A stretch of DNA of 46,028 nt from a virus. Shown in pieces: positions 23,517-31,329 of the stretch. The notes beneath the pieces are model-generated. The model searched no databases. It was not told the origin of the DNA and saw only the letters and a list, made by a program, of their open reading frames with translations. Both the position numbers and the translations under genes were made by a program. Numbering within the stretch: position 1 is the stretch's first letter; each line of letters opens with the position of its first letter. The stretch is from positions 1 to 46,028 of the IMG/VR virus record IMGVR_UViG_3300029448_000082, one strand, 5' to 3'.

Positions 23517-23687
23517 ATGAGTAAAGAAGAAGATAGAATCAAAGAAATGGAACGTATTATAGAGGAAAGCTTTAATATAATGTCAGATGAGGCAATGTAT
23601 GATGAATTTTTTAAAGAAGAGATAGAAATTTTGAAAAAGCCTAAAGATAATACAATTAGGGAGAAAAAAAAGAATGATAAAGAATAA
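23517..23687 (+). CDS. Small charged helical protein (56 aa)
   Basis: It runs MSKEEDRIKEMERIIEESFN and ends in a very basic tail (REKKKNDKE). First gene of the long rightward run. No ribosome-binding site precedes the ATG. It overlaps the zinc peptidase gene by 14 bases. Function unknown. Confidence 0.55.
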   Translation: MSKEEDRIKEMERIIEESFNIMSDEAMYDEFFKEEIEILKKPKDNTIREKKKNDKE

Positions 23688-23994
23688 AAAATCGCGCGAT
23701 ACGAGAATTGCTATAGGCGGCCACGAATACGAAGTAATATTCACCGGTTTAAGGCACGAAGACAGTACCAAAGAATTATATGGTAGACACGAAGTAAAAG
23801 ACAATATTATATATATTAATGAAAATATACACCCGTCTAGACAAAAAGAAACATTAATACACGAAATACTGCACGCATTGCATTTTAATTACGGATTACA
23901 GCACAGTGAAGGATATATTGATGCATTGTCTAATGGATTGTTTCAATTAGGTATGGGAGACTATTTATGGAAGAAAATACAAAAAAAATCCTAA
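23674..23994 (+). CDS. Zincin-like metallopeptidase (HExxH)
   Basis: The 106-aa protein carries HEILH at residues 63-67 inside LIHEILHALHFNYG, with an acidic residue downstream (HSEGYIDALSNG) in the position of the third ligand. This is the minimal layout of small gluzincin-type (ImmA/IrrE-related) phage peptidases. It may cleave a host or phage regulator. No helix-turn-helix domain is attached. AGGGAG lies ten bases ahead of the ATG. Confidence 0.75.
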   Translation: MIKNKKSRDTRIAIGGHEYEVIFTGLRHEDSTKELYGRHEVKDNIIYINENIHPSRQKETLIHEILHALHFNYGLQHSEGYIDALSNGLFQLGMGDYLWKKIQKKS

Positions 23995-24125
23995 AAGCTA
24001 AAAAGAATAAGGATTACAAGCTAGTTCAACAATTACAACAAGAACTAGATACGTTGAGAAAACTAGAAGATAGACCTGATAAGGAGGACTTTCCAAAAAA
24101 TGAAAGAAAAAACAACAAAAGCTAA
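23967..24125 (+). CDS. Small charged protein (52 aa), overlapping gene
   Basis: The ATG at 23967 has GGGAG eight bases ahead. The product is a charged, Lys/Gln/Glu-rich helix (DYKLVQQLQQELDTLRKLED) with a basic tail, coiled-coil-like. It overlaps the peptidase gene by 28 bases and the Nmad1-like gene by 26. Function unknown. Confidence 0.5.
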   Translation: MEENTKKILKAKKNKDYKLVQQLQQELDTLRKLEDRPDKEDFPKNERKNNKS

Positions 24126-24459
24126 TAATGCGATAAGTTACATTAAACATAACTATCCGCGTACAGAACAAGAGTTTCAAATACTATTAAACAATATGTA
24201 TACAACATTCTGTAAAAAACAATTTGATTATGGCCCAGGCAACATTGCTATGGGTACTTCTTTAAAAAACAAAGAAGAAGTCAATATAGCGTTACTAGGT
24301 ATTATAGTAAGGCTTAACGATAAGATAAACCGACTTATTAACCTATCAACCAAACATAACTTCGAAGCAAAAAACGAACCAATCGAAGATGCGTTTTTAG
24401 ATATTGCTATATATTCAGTAATGGCGTTAATAGTCAAAAACAACAAATGGGGTAAATAA
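24100..24459 (+). CDS. Nucleotide modification associated domain 1 (DUF1599-like) protein
   Basis: The 119-aa protein matches the pattern of this domain: FCKKQFDYGPGNIAMG, then a helical IVRLNDKINRLINL, then EDAFLDIAIYSVMALIVKN. The family is linked by genomic context to phage enzymes for nucleotide or DNA modification; its biochemical role is not settled to my knowledge. AGGAGG lies ten bases before the ATG. Confidence 0.7.
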   Translation: MKEKTTKANNAISYIKHNYPRTEQEFQILLNNMYTTFCKKQFDYGPGNIAMGTSLKNKEEVNIALLGIIVRLNDKINRLINLSTKHNFEAKNEPIEDAFLDIAIYSVMALIVKNNKWGK

Positions 24460-24587
24460 TGGCGAAAGCTAAAAAAAGAACCACAGTTAAAACCGCAAAA
24501 AGAAAGCGTAAGTTATCTTTTTGGGACAGAGTAGCAAACGGAGTAGAAAAACTATTTTCTTCTGCATTTCCAAAGAGAGGACGATAA
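24459..24587 (+). CDS. Very basic small protein (42 aa)
   Basis: It runs MAKAKKRTTVKTAKRKRKLS and ends SSAFPKRGR. Start and stop overlap the neighbours by one base each. Lys/Arg-rich and probably nucleic-acid binding. Function unknown. Confidence 0.6.
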   Translation: MAKAKKRTTVKTAKRKRKLSFWDRVANGVEKLFSSAFPKRGR

Positions 24588-25318
24588 TGGCTAAATCTAA
24601 ACTATGGTCTGACGAAGAGATAGTAATATTACATCAATACGAGAAAACAAACAAGTCTGCGTTTGTATTATACCAGGAATGTAGAAAAGCTGGATATAAT
24701 AGAACCTATAAGGCAGTTACTCGTAAGATAGAATCTTTAGGATTTAGAAAACCTAAAAGATATGTTAATGGTCACGAAAAGACAATTGGATACTTAGATA
24801 TAGAATCTACTGGATTTAGTGCAAATATTGACGTAATGCTATCTTGGTGCATAAAAGGTAGAGGAGATAAGAAAGTTGCTGGAGCTTGTATTACCAGGGA
24901 AGAGCTTATGTCTGAAACATCTGATGCGCGTATTGTAGAATTGTTAGTTGAGGAAATGAATAAGTATGATGTTATTATGACTTATTACGGAACTAGATTT
25001 GATATTCCGTTTATTCGTACTAGAGCATTATATCACGGAACACACTTTCCTTTATATAAAACAAAATCACATAAAGACTTATATTACGTAGTTAGGTCTA
25101 AATTAAAACTACATAGGTCTTCATTGATGGCTGCTACAGAATTCTTTGGTATTGATGGAAAAACAAGAATCAAACCAGAATACTGGCAAAAAGCAAGATG
25201 GGGCGATAAAAAGTCTTTAAAGTATGTATATGAACATAATATTGCTGATGTAGAGATATTAGAAGATTTACATAGAAAACTAGAAGATTTTGCACCACCA
25301 ACAGTTAACCCGCTATAA
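24587..25318 (+). CDS. DEDD-type 3'-5' exonuclease with N-terminal Myb-like domain
   Basis: The 243-aa start is the ATG at 24587, overlapping the previous stop with GAGAGGA nearby; a longer frame from 24521 has no ribosome-binding site. Residues about 5-55 (LWSDEEIVILHQYE to KIESLGFRKPKR) look like a Myb/SANT-type helix-turn-helix. An RNase H-like exonuclease follows: DIES (71-74), GTRFDIPFI (135-143) and EHNIADVEIL (216-225), giving the D-E-D-D set. It is probably a proofreading-type or processing nuclease acting on phage DNA. Confidence 0.78.
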   Translation: MAKSKLWSDEEIVILHQYEKTNKSAFVLYQECRKAGYNRTYKAVTRKIESLGFRKPKRYVNGHEKTIGYLDIESTGFSANIDVMLSWCIKGRGDKKVAGACITREELMSETSDARIVELLVEEMNKYDVIMTYYGTRFDIPFIRTRALYHGTHFPLYKTKSHKDLYYVVRSKLKLHRSSLMAATEFFGIDGKTRIKPEYWQKARWGDKKSLKYVYEHNIADVEILEDLHRKLEDFAPPTVNPL

Positions 25319-25329
25319 TAGGAGAAAAT

Positions 25330-25560
25330 ATGGCAAAAGAAGAAAAGTTAGTAATAATGCAAGATGACAAAGAAGTTGAGTTTGTTATGTCTGATTTATC
25401 AGATGAAGGTCAAGCTCAGTATGTTCGTGCTAATGAACTAGCTAAAAGACTGATGATGCTACAAAGAGAATCTAATGAATTAAGATTCCTTTCTAGTAAC
25501 TATATTCGTTTTGTTCTTGACGAACTTGAAAAAGAAGTTGACGAAAGCGAAAAAAAATAG
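25330..25560 (+). CDS. Small coiled-coil protein (76 aa)
   Basis: It starts with a beta hairpin (KLVIMQDDKEVEFVM), then the motif SDLSDEGQAQYVRANELAKRL and a helix rich in heptad-like Leu/Glu. Similar small proteins accompany structural genes in cyanophages and related phages as far as I recall. AGGAG lies before the ATG. Function unknown. Confidence 0.6.
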   Translation: MAKEEKLVIMQDDKEVEFVMSDLSDEGQAQYVRANELAKRLMMLQRESNELRFLSSNYIRFVLDELEKEVDESEKK

Positions 25561-25567
25561 TTAAATT

Positions 25568-26332
25568 ATGAAGACGAGAAAGGTAAATGGCGTAACTAAG
25601 TATTTGTTTGACAATGTAAACGAATTTAGAGAATACCACCCAAACACCACTATTTGTGATGATTGGAGACACGCTTCTGTAAATGATTGGATTGTTTCAG
25701 ACGACGGCCAAGTATGCCAAGTACTTTATGTTGGGTTGTTAAAAAAACCTGACAGAAAAAAAGAGACTACATTCGTTAGAACTATAATAGGTTCTTTTGT
25801 TTGTGGTCCAAACGTTACTATGACGGGAGAAATGCGTACTAATATGCATACTTTTGCAACAGATGGCAAATCTCCCTCAGTACGTAAGAAAGAAAGAACA
25901 AAAGCAACAGAAAAAGAATTCTTATTTGCTAAGTATGTAGCAAAAGGAGACGATGTTGTAGAAGCGTATATGAAATCATTTCCTAGTAAGAAAGAATCTT
26001 ATGCAGCTTCACAAGCAAAATTGTTGCTTAAAACCGATAGGGTAAAAAAATTGATAAGAGAAGAAGTAGATAAACATTTAAATGAAGCAGAAATTACACC
26101 TAAATACCTGCTAGAAGAAATGAGAAATGTAATAGATAAGTCTGAGTCTAGTGATAGAGATAAGATTACAGCGTTAACAACATTAATGAAGATATCTGGA
26201 ATGATGGACACTGAAAAGAAATCAGAGTCAATAACATTGTTTCAAGGATTTTCAAAGGAGCAACTAAATGCAATTCAAGAATCCAAATACGAAAAATTGG
26301 CTGAAGTTAAAAAAGATAGTCAAGAAACATAG
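25568..26332 (+). CDS. Terminase small subunit, with extra N-terminal domain
   Basis: The C-terminal half (residues about 115-230) is a small terminase: ATEKEFLFAKYVAKGDDVVE, AYMKSFPSKKESYAASQA, then helices (ITPKYLLEEMRNVID, DRDKITALTTLMKISGMM). It should recognise the packaging site. An N-terminal domain of about 105 aa (DDWRHASVNDWIVSDDGQVC, then FVRTIIGSFVCG) precedes it; it is beta-rich and not part of the usual fold. The gene stands two genes upstream of the large subunit. No ribosome-binding site is visible before its ATG. Confidence 0.82.
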   Translation: MKTRKVNGVTKYLFDNVNEFREYHPNTTICDDWRHASVNDWIVSDDGQVCQVLYVGLLKKPDRKKETTFVRTIIGSFVCGPNVTMTGEMRTNMHTFATDGKSPSVRKKERTKATEKEFLFAKYVAKGDDVVEAYMKSFPSKKESYAASQAKLLLKTDRVKKLIREEVDKHLNEAEITPKYLLEEMRNVIDKSESSDRDKITALTTLMKISGMMDTEKKSESITLFQGFSKEQLNAIQESKYEKLAEVKKDSQET

Positions 26333-26495
26333 ATGTCATATATGTTATCACGCATTAATTAAAACTGGTGTATATATGTGGGATTCTACTGAAAAAGATT
26401 GTAGTGGACTTAAATGCTTTAATTGTCTTACTATTTACTCTCCTTCTTTTGAAATAAAAGAAATGGGAATACCTACAGTTGTTGGGTACTCTTGA
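26268..26495 (+). CDS. Small zinc-binding protein (75 aa)
   Basis: Cysteines in CHICYH and LKCFNC form a four-Cys zinc ribbon (residues about 23-51), with a basic N terminus (KLKKIVKKHRC). It overlaps the small terminase by 65 bases, with AAGGAG seven bases before its ATG. Lying between the terminase genes, it may be an HNH-like remnant, but no HNH is visible. Confidence 0.6.
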   Translation: MQFKNPNTKNWLKLKKIVKKHRCHICYHALIKTGVYMWDSTEKDCSGLKCFNCLTIYSPSFEIKEMGIPTVVGYS

Positions 26496-26890
26496 TGAGG
26501 TTGGCAGTATACGGAACTCTTAGAAGAGATTATCCTACAAAAGGTAAGGTTGAAGGGTTTAGTTTAGTTTTTCCAGGAACACAATCTTTTCCAGCATTAA
26601 TAAAGAATGAAAAAGGAAAAGGTGCTATTGTAGAACTAATAGAAGTAACTCAAGAAGATTTAAATATGTACGATGAGTATGAAGGAGTAGAAAGTGGTTT
26701 GTATATTAGAACTACTGCTCCCGTAGTTTTAAAAGGCGGTAAAAAAGAAAAAGCCTGGATATATGTTGCAGGTCCTCAATTGTGGCAAAACTCTAATTCT
26801 TTTACAGAAGTTCCAGATGGAGACTGGCATTCGTTTAAAACGTTAACAATGTTAGATAGGGTTTATGAAAAAGACTACGAACAAGCCTGA
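26495..26890 (+). CDS. Gamma-glutamyl cyclotransferase-like protein (GGCT/AIG2 fold)
   Basis: The start is the ATG at 26495, overlapping the previous TGA. The 131-aa protein opens with LAVYGTLRRD (3-12), the substrate-loop motif of the family. It has YDEYEGVESGLYIR (59-72), where Glu63 is in the place of the catalytic acid, and AWIYVAG near the end. Such enzymes release 5-oxoproline from gamma-glutamyl compounds. It lies between the terminase genes, which is unusual, and could act with the amidoligase and glutamine amidotransferase of the same phage. It overlaps the large terminase gene by 26 bases. Confidence 0.85.
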   Translation: MRLAVYGTLRRDYPTKGKVEGFSLVFPGTQSFPALIKNEKGKGAIVELIEVTQEDLNMYDEYEGVESGLYIRTTAPVVLKGGKKEKAWIYVAGPQLWQNSNSFTEVPDGDWHSFKTLTMLDRVYEKDYEQA

Positions 26891-28451
26891 ATCGTTTAAC
26901 ATAATACCTCCAGACTTATCTCAAAAAGAACAAGCGTTAGAACTTGCTAAAAAAGATATTATTACTTTTGGTCAAATGTTTTTACCAGAAGACTTTATGA
27001 AATCAAGTCCAGCTCCTTATCAATATGAACTAAGTAACTTGTTATTAGGAGATGAAAAACGAGCTTGTATTATACTTCCTCGTGGTCACGCAAAATCAAC
27101 ATTAGCAAAAACAGCATTATTATATCAATTATACTTTGCTCCTCCTGAAAAGAAACAATTTATAGCTTGGGTATCTGAAGAACAGTCTCAGGCTATTGAC
27201 CATATTAAATATATACAAAATCATATTGATATTAATCCTGCTTTACAATATTACTTTGGAGACTTAAAAGGTAGTAAGTGGACAGAAAAAGAATTTACTA
27301 CTGCTAGAGGAGATAGAATTATAGCTAAGGGAACAAGTCAAAGACTTCGTGGTCGTTCTCAATTAGGATTAAGATATACAAATATTATACTTGATGACTT
27401 TGAGTCAGAATTAAATACTAAAACACCAGATAGAAGAAGGGAAATTAAAGAATGGGTAATGTCTACGGTAGAACCCGCATTAGAAAACTCAAAAGAAAAC
27501 GAAGGTTCAATATGGCTTATTGGTACTATAGTCCATTACGACTCTTTTCTACAAGGCGTTTATGACGGCTGGTTAGATGCAGAAAAAGAAGGAAGAAAAT
27601 CTCCTTGGCAAGTACTATACAAGAAAGCTATGGTAGATGGAATACCTTTATGGCCTAATTATTTTACAAAGAAAAAACTTGATGATATTAAAGCAAGGTT
27701 TTCTGATATGGGACTTGTTCATAAATTTGCTCAAGAGTATATGAATGAAGCTAGAGATGTTGAAACTGCTAAATTTAAAATTGATAGAATAAATAAATAT
27801 CGCGGACACATAGAAAGTAGAAACGGATTTAACTATATGATGATTGATGAGTCTGCTATACCTGTAAATGTTTATATGGGAGTAGACTTAGCGTACGAAA
27901 CAAATGCTAGAAGCGACTTTCAAGTTATAATGACTATTGCAATAGATAGTGACAGAAATATATATATAGTAGATTATTATAGAGAACATTCTCCTTTGTA
28001 TGATATGCCTAAAACTATTATTAACATAGCTAGACAATACCACCCTGTAAGAAGAGTTAATGTTGAAAAAGTTGGAGCTCAAGGAATTATTAAAGACCAC
28101 GTAAATAAACTTGCTGGAAAAGATAGAAAGTTAGCTCCTGGTTTATCTCAAGGTATTAGACCTCCTGGAGGTATTAAAAAAGAAGATAGATTAGAAGCGC
28201 TTTTATGTCCTATAGTAAACGGTAGAAAATTATTTATTAAAAAAGAACATCAAGCTATTGTCGATGAGATGTTCGAATTTCCAAAAGGAAGAAACGACGA
28301 CCTTCTTGATGGTCTATGGTATGCTGTTACTACTGCAAAACCACCTAAAAGTTCTGCCGTCGATATATCAACTTTAGACGAAAGATTAGCAAATAGAGAG
28401 AAAAATATAGCGTCTAGAGCAATTAATTGGGTTACAGGACAGAAATTATAA
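26865..28451 (+). CDS. Terminase large subunit
   Basis: The 528-aa protein has Walker A LPRGHAKST (71-79), Walker B IILDDFE (174-180) and the coupling motif SIWLIGTIVHYD. In the C-terminal half an RNase H-like nuclease begins GVDLAYETNARSD (about 335-350) and continues to a late acidic pair (FPKGRNDDLLDGLWYA). It packages DNA into the procapsid using ATP and cuts the concatemer. The start overlaps the cyclotransferase gene. A promoter follows in the gap before the portal. Confidence 0.95.
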   Translation: MKKTTNKPESFNIIPPDLSQKEQALELAKKDIITFGQMFLPEDFMKSSPAPYQYELSNLLLGDEKRACIILPRGHAKSTLAKTALLYQLYFAPPEKKQFIAWVSEEQSQAIDHIKYIQNHIDINPALQYYFGDLKGSKWTEKEFTTARGDRIIAKGTSQRLRGRSQLGLRYTNIILDDFESELNTKTPDRRREIKEWVMSTVEPALENSKENEGSIWLIGTIVHYDSFLQGVYDGWLDAEKEGRKSPWQVLYKKAMVDGIPLWPNYFTKKKLDDIKARFSDMGLVHKFAQEYMNEARDVETAKFKIDRINKYRGHIESRNGFNYMMIDESAIPVNVYMGVDLAYETNARSDFQVIMTIAIDSDRNIYIVDYYREHSPLYDMPKTIINIARQYHPVRRVNVEKVGAQGIIKDHVNKLAGKDRKLAPGLSQGIRPPGGIKKEDRLEALLCPIVNGRKLFIKKEHQAIVDEMFEFPKGRNDDLLDGLWYAVTTAKPPKSSAVDISTLDERLANREKNIASRAINWVTGQKL

Positions 28452-28459
28452 GTTATATC

Positions 28460-28489
28460 TTGACTGAAGCGTCATAAAATTTGTATTTT
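28460..28489 (+). promoter_or_regulatory. Sigma70-like promoter before the portal gene
   Basis: TTGACT (28460-28465), 18 bp, TATTTT (28484-28489), followed by a GGGAG ribosome-binding site and the portal ATG. Close in sequence and spacing to the lysin promoter at 1790. Confidence 0.5.
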
Positions 28490-28512
28490 TAAGACAAAAA
28501 TAGTGGGAGTCT

Positions 28513-30519
28513 ATGGCACAATACGAAGAAACAAACAAAACTAAACCTCAAGTTTCTAAAGAACTCTTTAGAAGATGGAGAGACGCAAGACAATCTTGGG
28601 ACTTAGAAGCAAGAGACGCAGTTGATTTTGTTTTAGGAAATCATTTTACGGCAGAAGAATCAAATGCTTTAGCATCTGTAGGTCAAGCAGACTTTGTTAT
28701 TGACAGAGTTTACGCTGCAGTCGATAAATTAAAATCTTTACTTACAGCTCAACCTGCAAAATTTTCTGCTATTGGTAGAGAAGATTCTGATAACAAACTT
28801 TCTAACATATGGAAAACTATATTAGAATATATTTGGGATATATCAAAAGGTGATACTGTTTTTAAACAAGTAGTTCACGATTATGCAGTACAAGGTCTTG
28901 GATATATGTATGTATATATGGACCCAGAAGCTGATTACGGAAGAGGTGAAATTAAATATACTCACGTCGACCCTTTTAGAGTTTATGTAGACCCTGCTTC
29001 TAGAGACAGGTTTTTTCACGACGCTTCTGGAATTATTCTTTCTACCCATTTAACTAGACAACAAGTTTTAGATTTATATCCACAACTAGAAGATACTATA
29101 GATGACATATCTGTTGGTGAAAATTCTTTATACGGAGAAGATTATCCTTCTTCTAATATGAAAAACACTCAAAACATTCTTACTCCAGCAGAAGCAAAAA
29201 ATTTAGATTATAATGTTAATCAAAAATATCAAATATTAGACAGATTTTATAAAGTAAGAGTTCCTTTTTATAGATTATTTAATTCTTCTAATGGTAGCGA
29301 AAAAATTATTAATGCAGAAATTTATGCAGATATATTACAAGATGAACAAAATGTTCAAGCTATAGCTTCCGGAGCAATAGAAATAGAAGAAGTAGACCAA
29401 ACAAGAATTATGCAATGCACTAGCATTGGAGATGTTTTATTATATGAGCGTGTTTTAAATACTGATATATACCCAATTGTTCCTTTCGCGAATATTTGGA
29501 CTAATACTCCCTATCCAAAATCAGATGTGAATAAGGTTAAAGACTCTCAAAGACTTTTAAATAAGTTATTCTCTTTGACCTTATCGCACGCTCAATCAGC
29601 TGCGGGATTAAAACTTTTAATACCTGAAGGAAGTGTAGACAATGTAAGCCAATTAGAAAAAGATTGGGCTAACCCAAATGCGGTTATAGAATATAATCCA
29701 GAATTTGGAGAGCCACACTATCCACAACCAGCTCCTTTAACTAGTGAGTTTTATTATTTAATTGATAGGGTAGAAAAATATATAGATTTAAACTTTGGTA
29801 TTCCAGAGTTATTACAAGGATTTAAAGACCAAGCTCCAGAGTCTGTTAGAGGTACAATGCTTTTATCAGAAATGGGTGAGTCTAGAGGAAAATCTAAGTT
29901 AAGAGATATTGAATCTTCACTTAGTCAAGTAGGTCAAGTTATATACAATATGGCTAAAGACCACTATAAATTCCAAAAAACATTTAGAGTTGTACAACCA
30001 AATAATGATATAACAGAGTTTACTGTTAATATGAGACTGTACGATGATAAATCTAATGAAATTGCTGCTCTTGAAAATGACATAGCATTAGGGCAACACG
30101 ACATTAGAATAATATCAGGTTCAACTTTACCGAGCAACAAGGTGGCAGAATATAATATGTACCTTGATGCGTATAAGTTAGGGCTGGTAGATGACGTTGA
30201 GGTTTTGAAGAAAAGCGAAATCTTTGACAAAGAAGGTGTTCTTCAAAGAAAAGGACAAATGGCACAAATGCAACAGTACATATCACAGCTTGAAGGTCAA
30301 GTGAAAAAGCTCAGTGGTGATTTACAAACAGCTGAAAGAGAAACAGTCGGAGCTCGTAAAAGAGTTGAGACAGAGAAGTTTAAATCTCAGTTGAATGAAA
30401 TACTCACAGATTCAAAGGGCAAAGAAAAACAAAAGATGATGGAACTTGGAAATTTGACAGACCAAATGGCTAGAAACTTTGAAGACGAAAAGAAAAACAA
30501 CCCTGGTTCCGAGCAATAG
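28513..30519 (+). CDS. Portal protein
   Basis: The 668-aa size and order (directly after the large terminase, before scaffold and capsid) fit a portal. It begins with a helical SKELFRRWRDARQSWDLEAR region, has VQGLGYMYVYMDPEADYGRG and YTHVDPFRVYVDPASRDRFF typical of the portal wing, and ends in a charged coiled coil (residues about 570-660). It forms the dodecameric ring through which DNA passes. GGGAG is a few bases before the ATG. Confidence 0.88.
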   Translation: MAQYEETNKTKPQVSKELFRRWRDARQSWDLEARDAVDFVLGNHFTAEESNALASVGQADFVIDRVYAAVDKLKSLLTAQPAKFSAIGREDSDNKLSNIWKTILEYIWDISKGDTVFKQVVHDYAVQGLGYMYVYMDPEADYGRGEIKYTHVDPFRVYVDPASRDRFFHDASGIILSTHLTRQQVLDLYPQLEDTIDDISVGENSLYGEDYPSSNMKNTQNILTPAEAKNLDYNVNQKYQILDRFYKVRVPFYRLFNSSNGSEKIINAEIYADILQDEQNVQAIASGAIEIEEVDQTRIMQCTSIGDVLLYERVLNTDIYPIVPFANIWTNTPYPKSDVNKVKDSQRLLNKLFSLTLSHAQSAAGLKLLIPEGSVDNVSQLEKDWANPNAVIEYNPEFGEPHYPQPAPLTSEFYYLIDRVEKYIDLNFGIPELLQGFKDQAPESVRGTMLLSEMGESRGKSKLRDIESSLSQVGQVIYNMAKDHYKFQKTFRVVQPNNDITEFTVNMRLYDDKSNEIAALENDIALGQHDIRIISGSTLPSNKVAEYNMYLDAYKLGLVDDVEVLKKSEIFDKEGVLQRKGQMAQMQQYISQLEGQVKKLSGDLQTAERETVGARKRVETEKFKSQLNEILTDSKGKEKQKMMELGNLTDQMARNFEDEKKNNPGSEQ

Positions 30520-30547
30520 CTAAATCAGGAGAGGAGAAAAAAAACAA

Positions 30548-31312
30548 ATGGCAAAAGAACAAGAACAACAACAGGTTGAACAAAAAGACCCAATAACTGA
30601 ATCTGTAGAAGTAGAAACTATTTCAGCAGAATCAGAACAATTATCTGAAGGTGTTGAAGCATCTGAAGAAGTAAATTGGGAAGCGGAAGCTAAAAAGTTT
30701 CAATCAATGTACGACAAAAAAACAGCAGAGCACGAAACTCTTAGAACTGAGTCGCAAGATTTAATTCAATTAAGAGATACGTTAAACTCTAGACCTGAAA
30801 TAGTAGACGTCATTGAACAGCAACTTTCTGGAAAATCTGATGCGGGCAAAGAAAATGAGGAAAGTACAACCCCAGAAAATTTTGACCCTTGGGACGCCTA
30901 TTACAAGCCAGAATCAGAATCTTACAAATTTAGAGTAAGTAATGAAAGAAAGCTTGTACACGAGACAGTAGATAACGAATTGGCTAGACTTAAAAGCGAT
31001 ATGGCGATGAATAATTTAAAAACAGAACTAGTAAGTAAGCACAACCTAGGGCAAGATGATGCTCAAGAGTTTTTACAGTTTGCAACTACACCTAAAGCTA
31101 ACCTACCTATTGAAACCTTAATAAAGGTTTGGAAAGAAGGCAAAGGAGAAACTGCAAAACCTAATGAAAACAAAAAAGCTGTGCAAGCTGCTAAGTCTGT
31201 TCCTAAACCAGCTGGAGTACTTCAGGGCGGCGAACAGCCACAAGCCTCAGAAGGAGACCAGGTTTGGGATAGAATTATGAGCACCAGTCGTGGTGGAAGG
31301 TTAGCCAAATAA
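30548..31312 (+). CDS. Capsid scaffolding protein
   Basis: The 254-aa protein is acidic (residues 1-50 rich in Glu) and helical, with KKFQSMYDKKTAEHETLRTE and a Gln/Lys-rich C terminus ending SRGGRLAK. It stands between portal and major capsid genes, the normal position of scaffolding. It would template head assembly. Ribosome-binding site AGGAGAGGAG. Confidence 0.8.
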   Translation: MAKEQEQQQVEQKDPITESVEVETISAESEQLSEGVEASEEVNWEAEAKKFQSMYDKKTAEHETLRTESQDLIQLRDTLNSRPEIVDVIEQQLSGKSDAGKENEESTTPENFDPWDAYYKPESESYKFRVSNERKLVHETVDNELARLKSDMAMNNLKTELVSKHNLGQDDAQEFLQFATTPKANLPIETLIKVWKEGKGETAKPNENKKAVQAAKSVPKPAGVLQGGEQPQASEGDQVWDRIMSTSRGGRLAK

Positions 31313-31329
31313 CAATTTAGGAGACTAAA

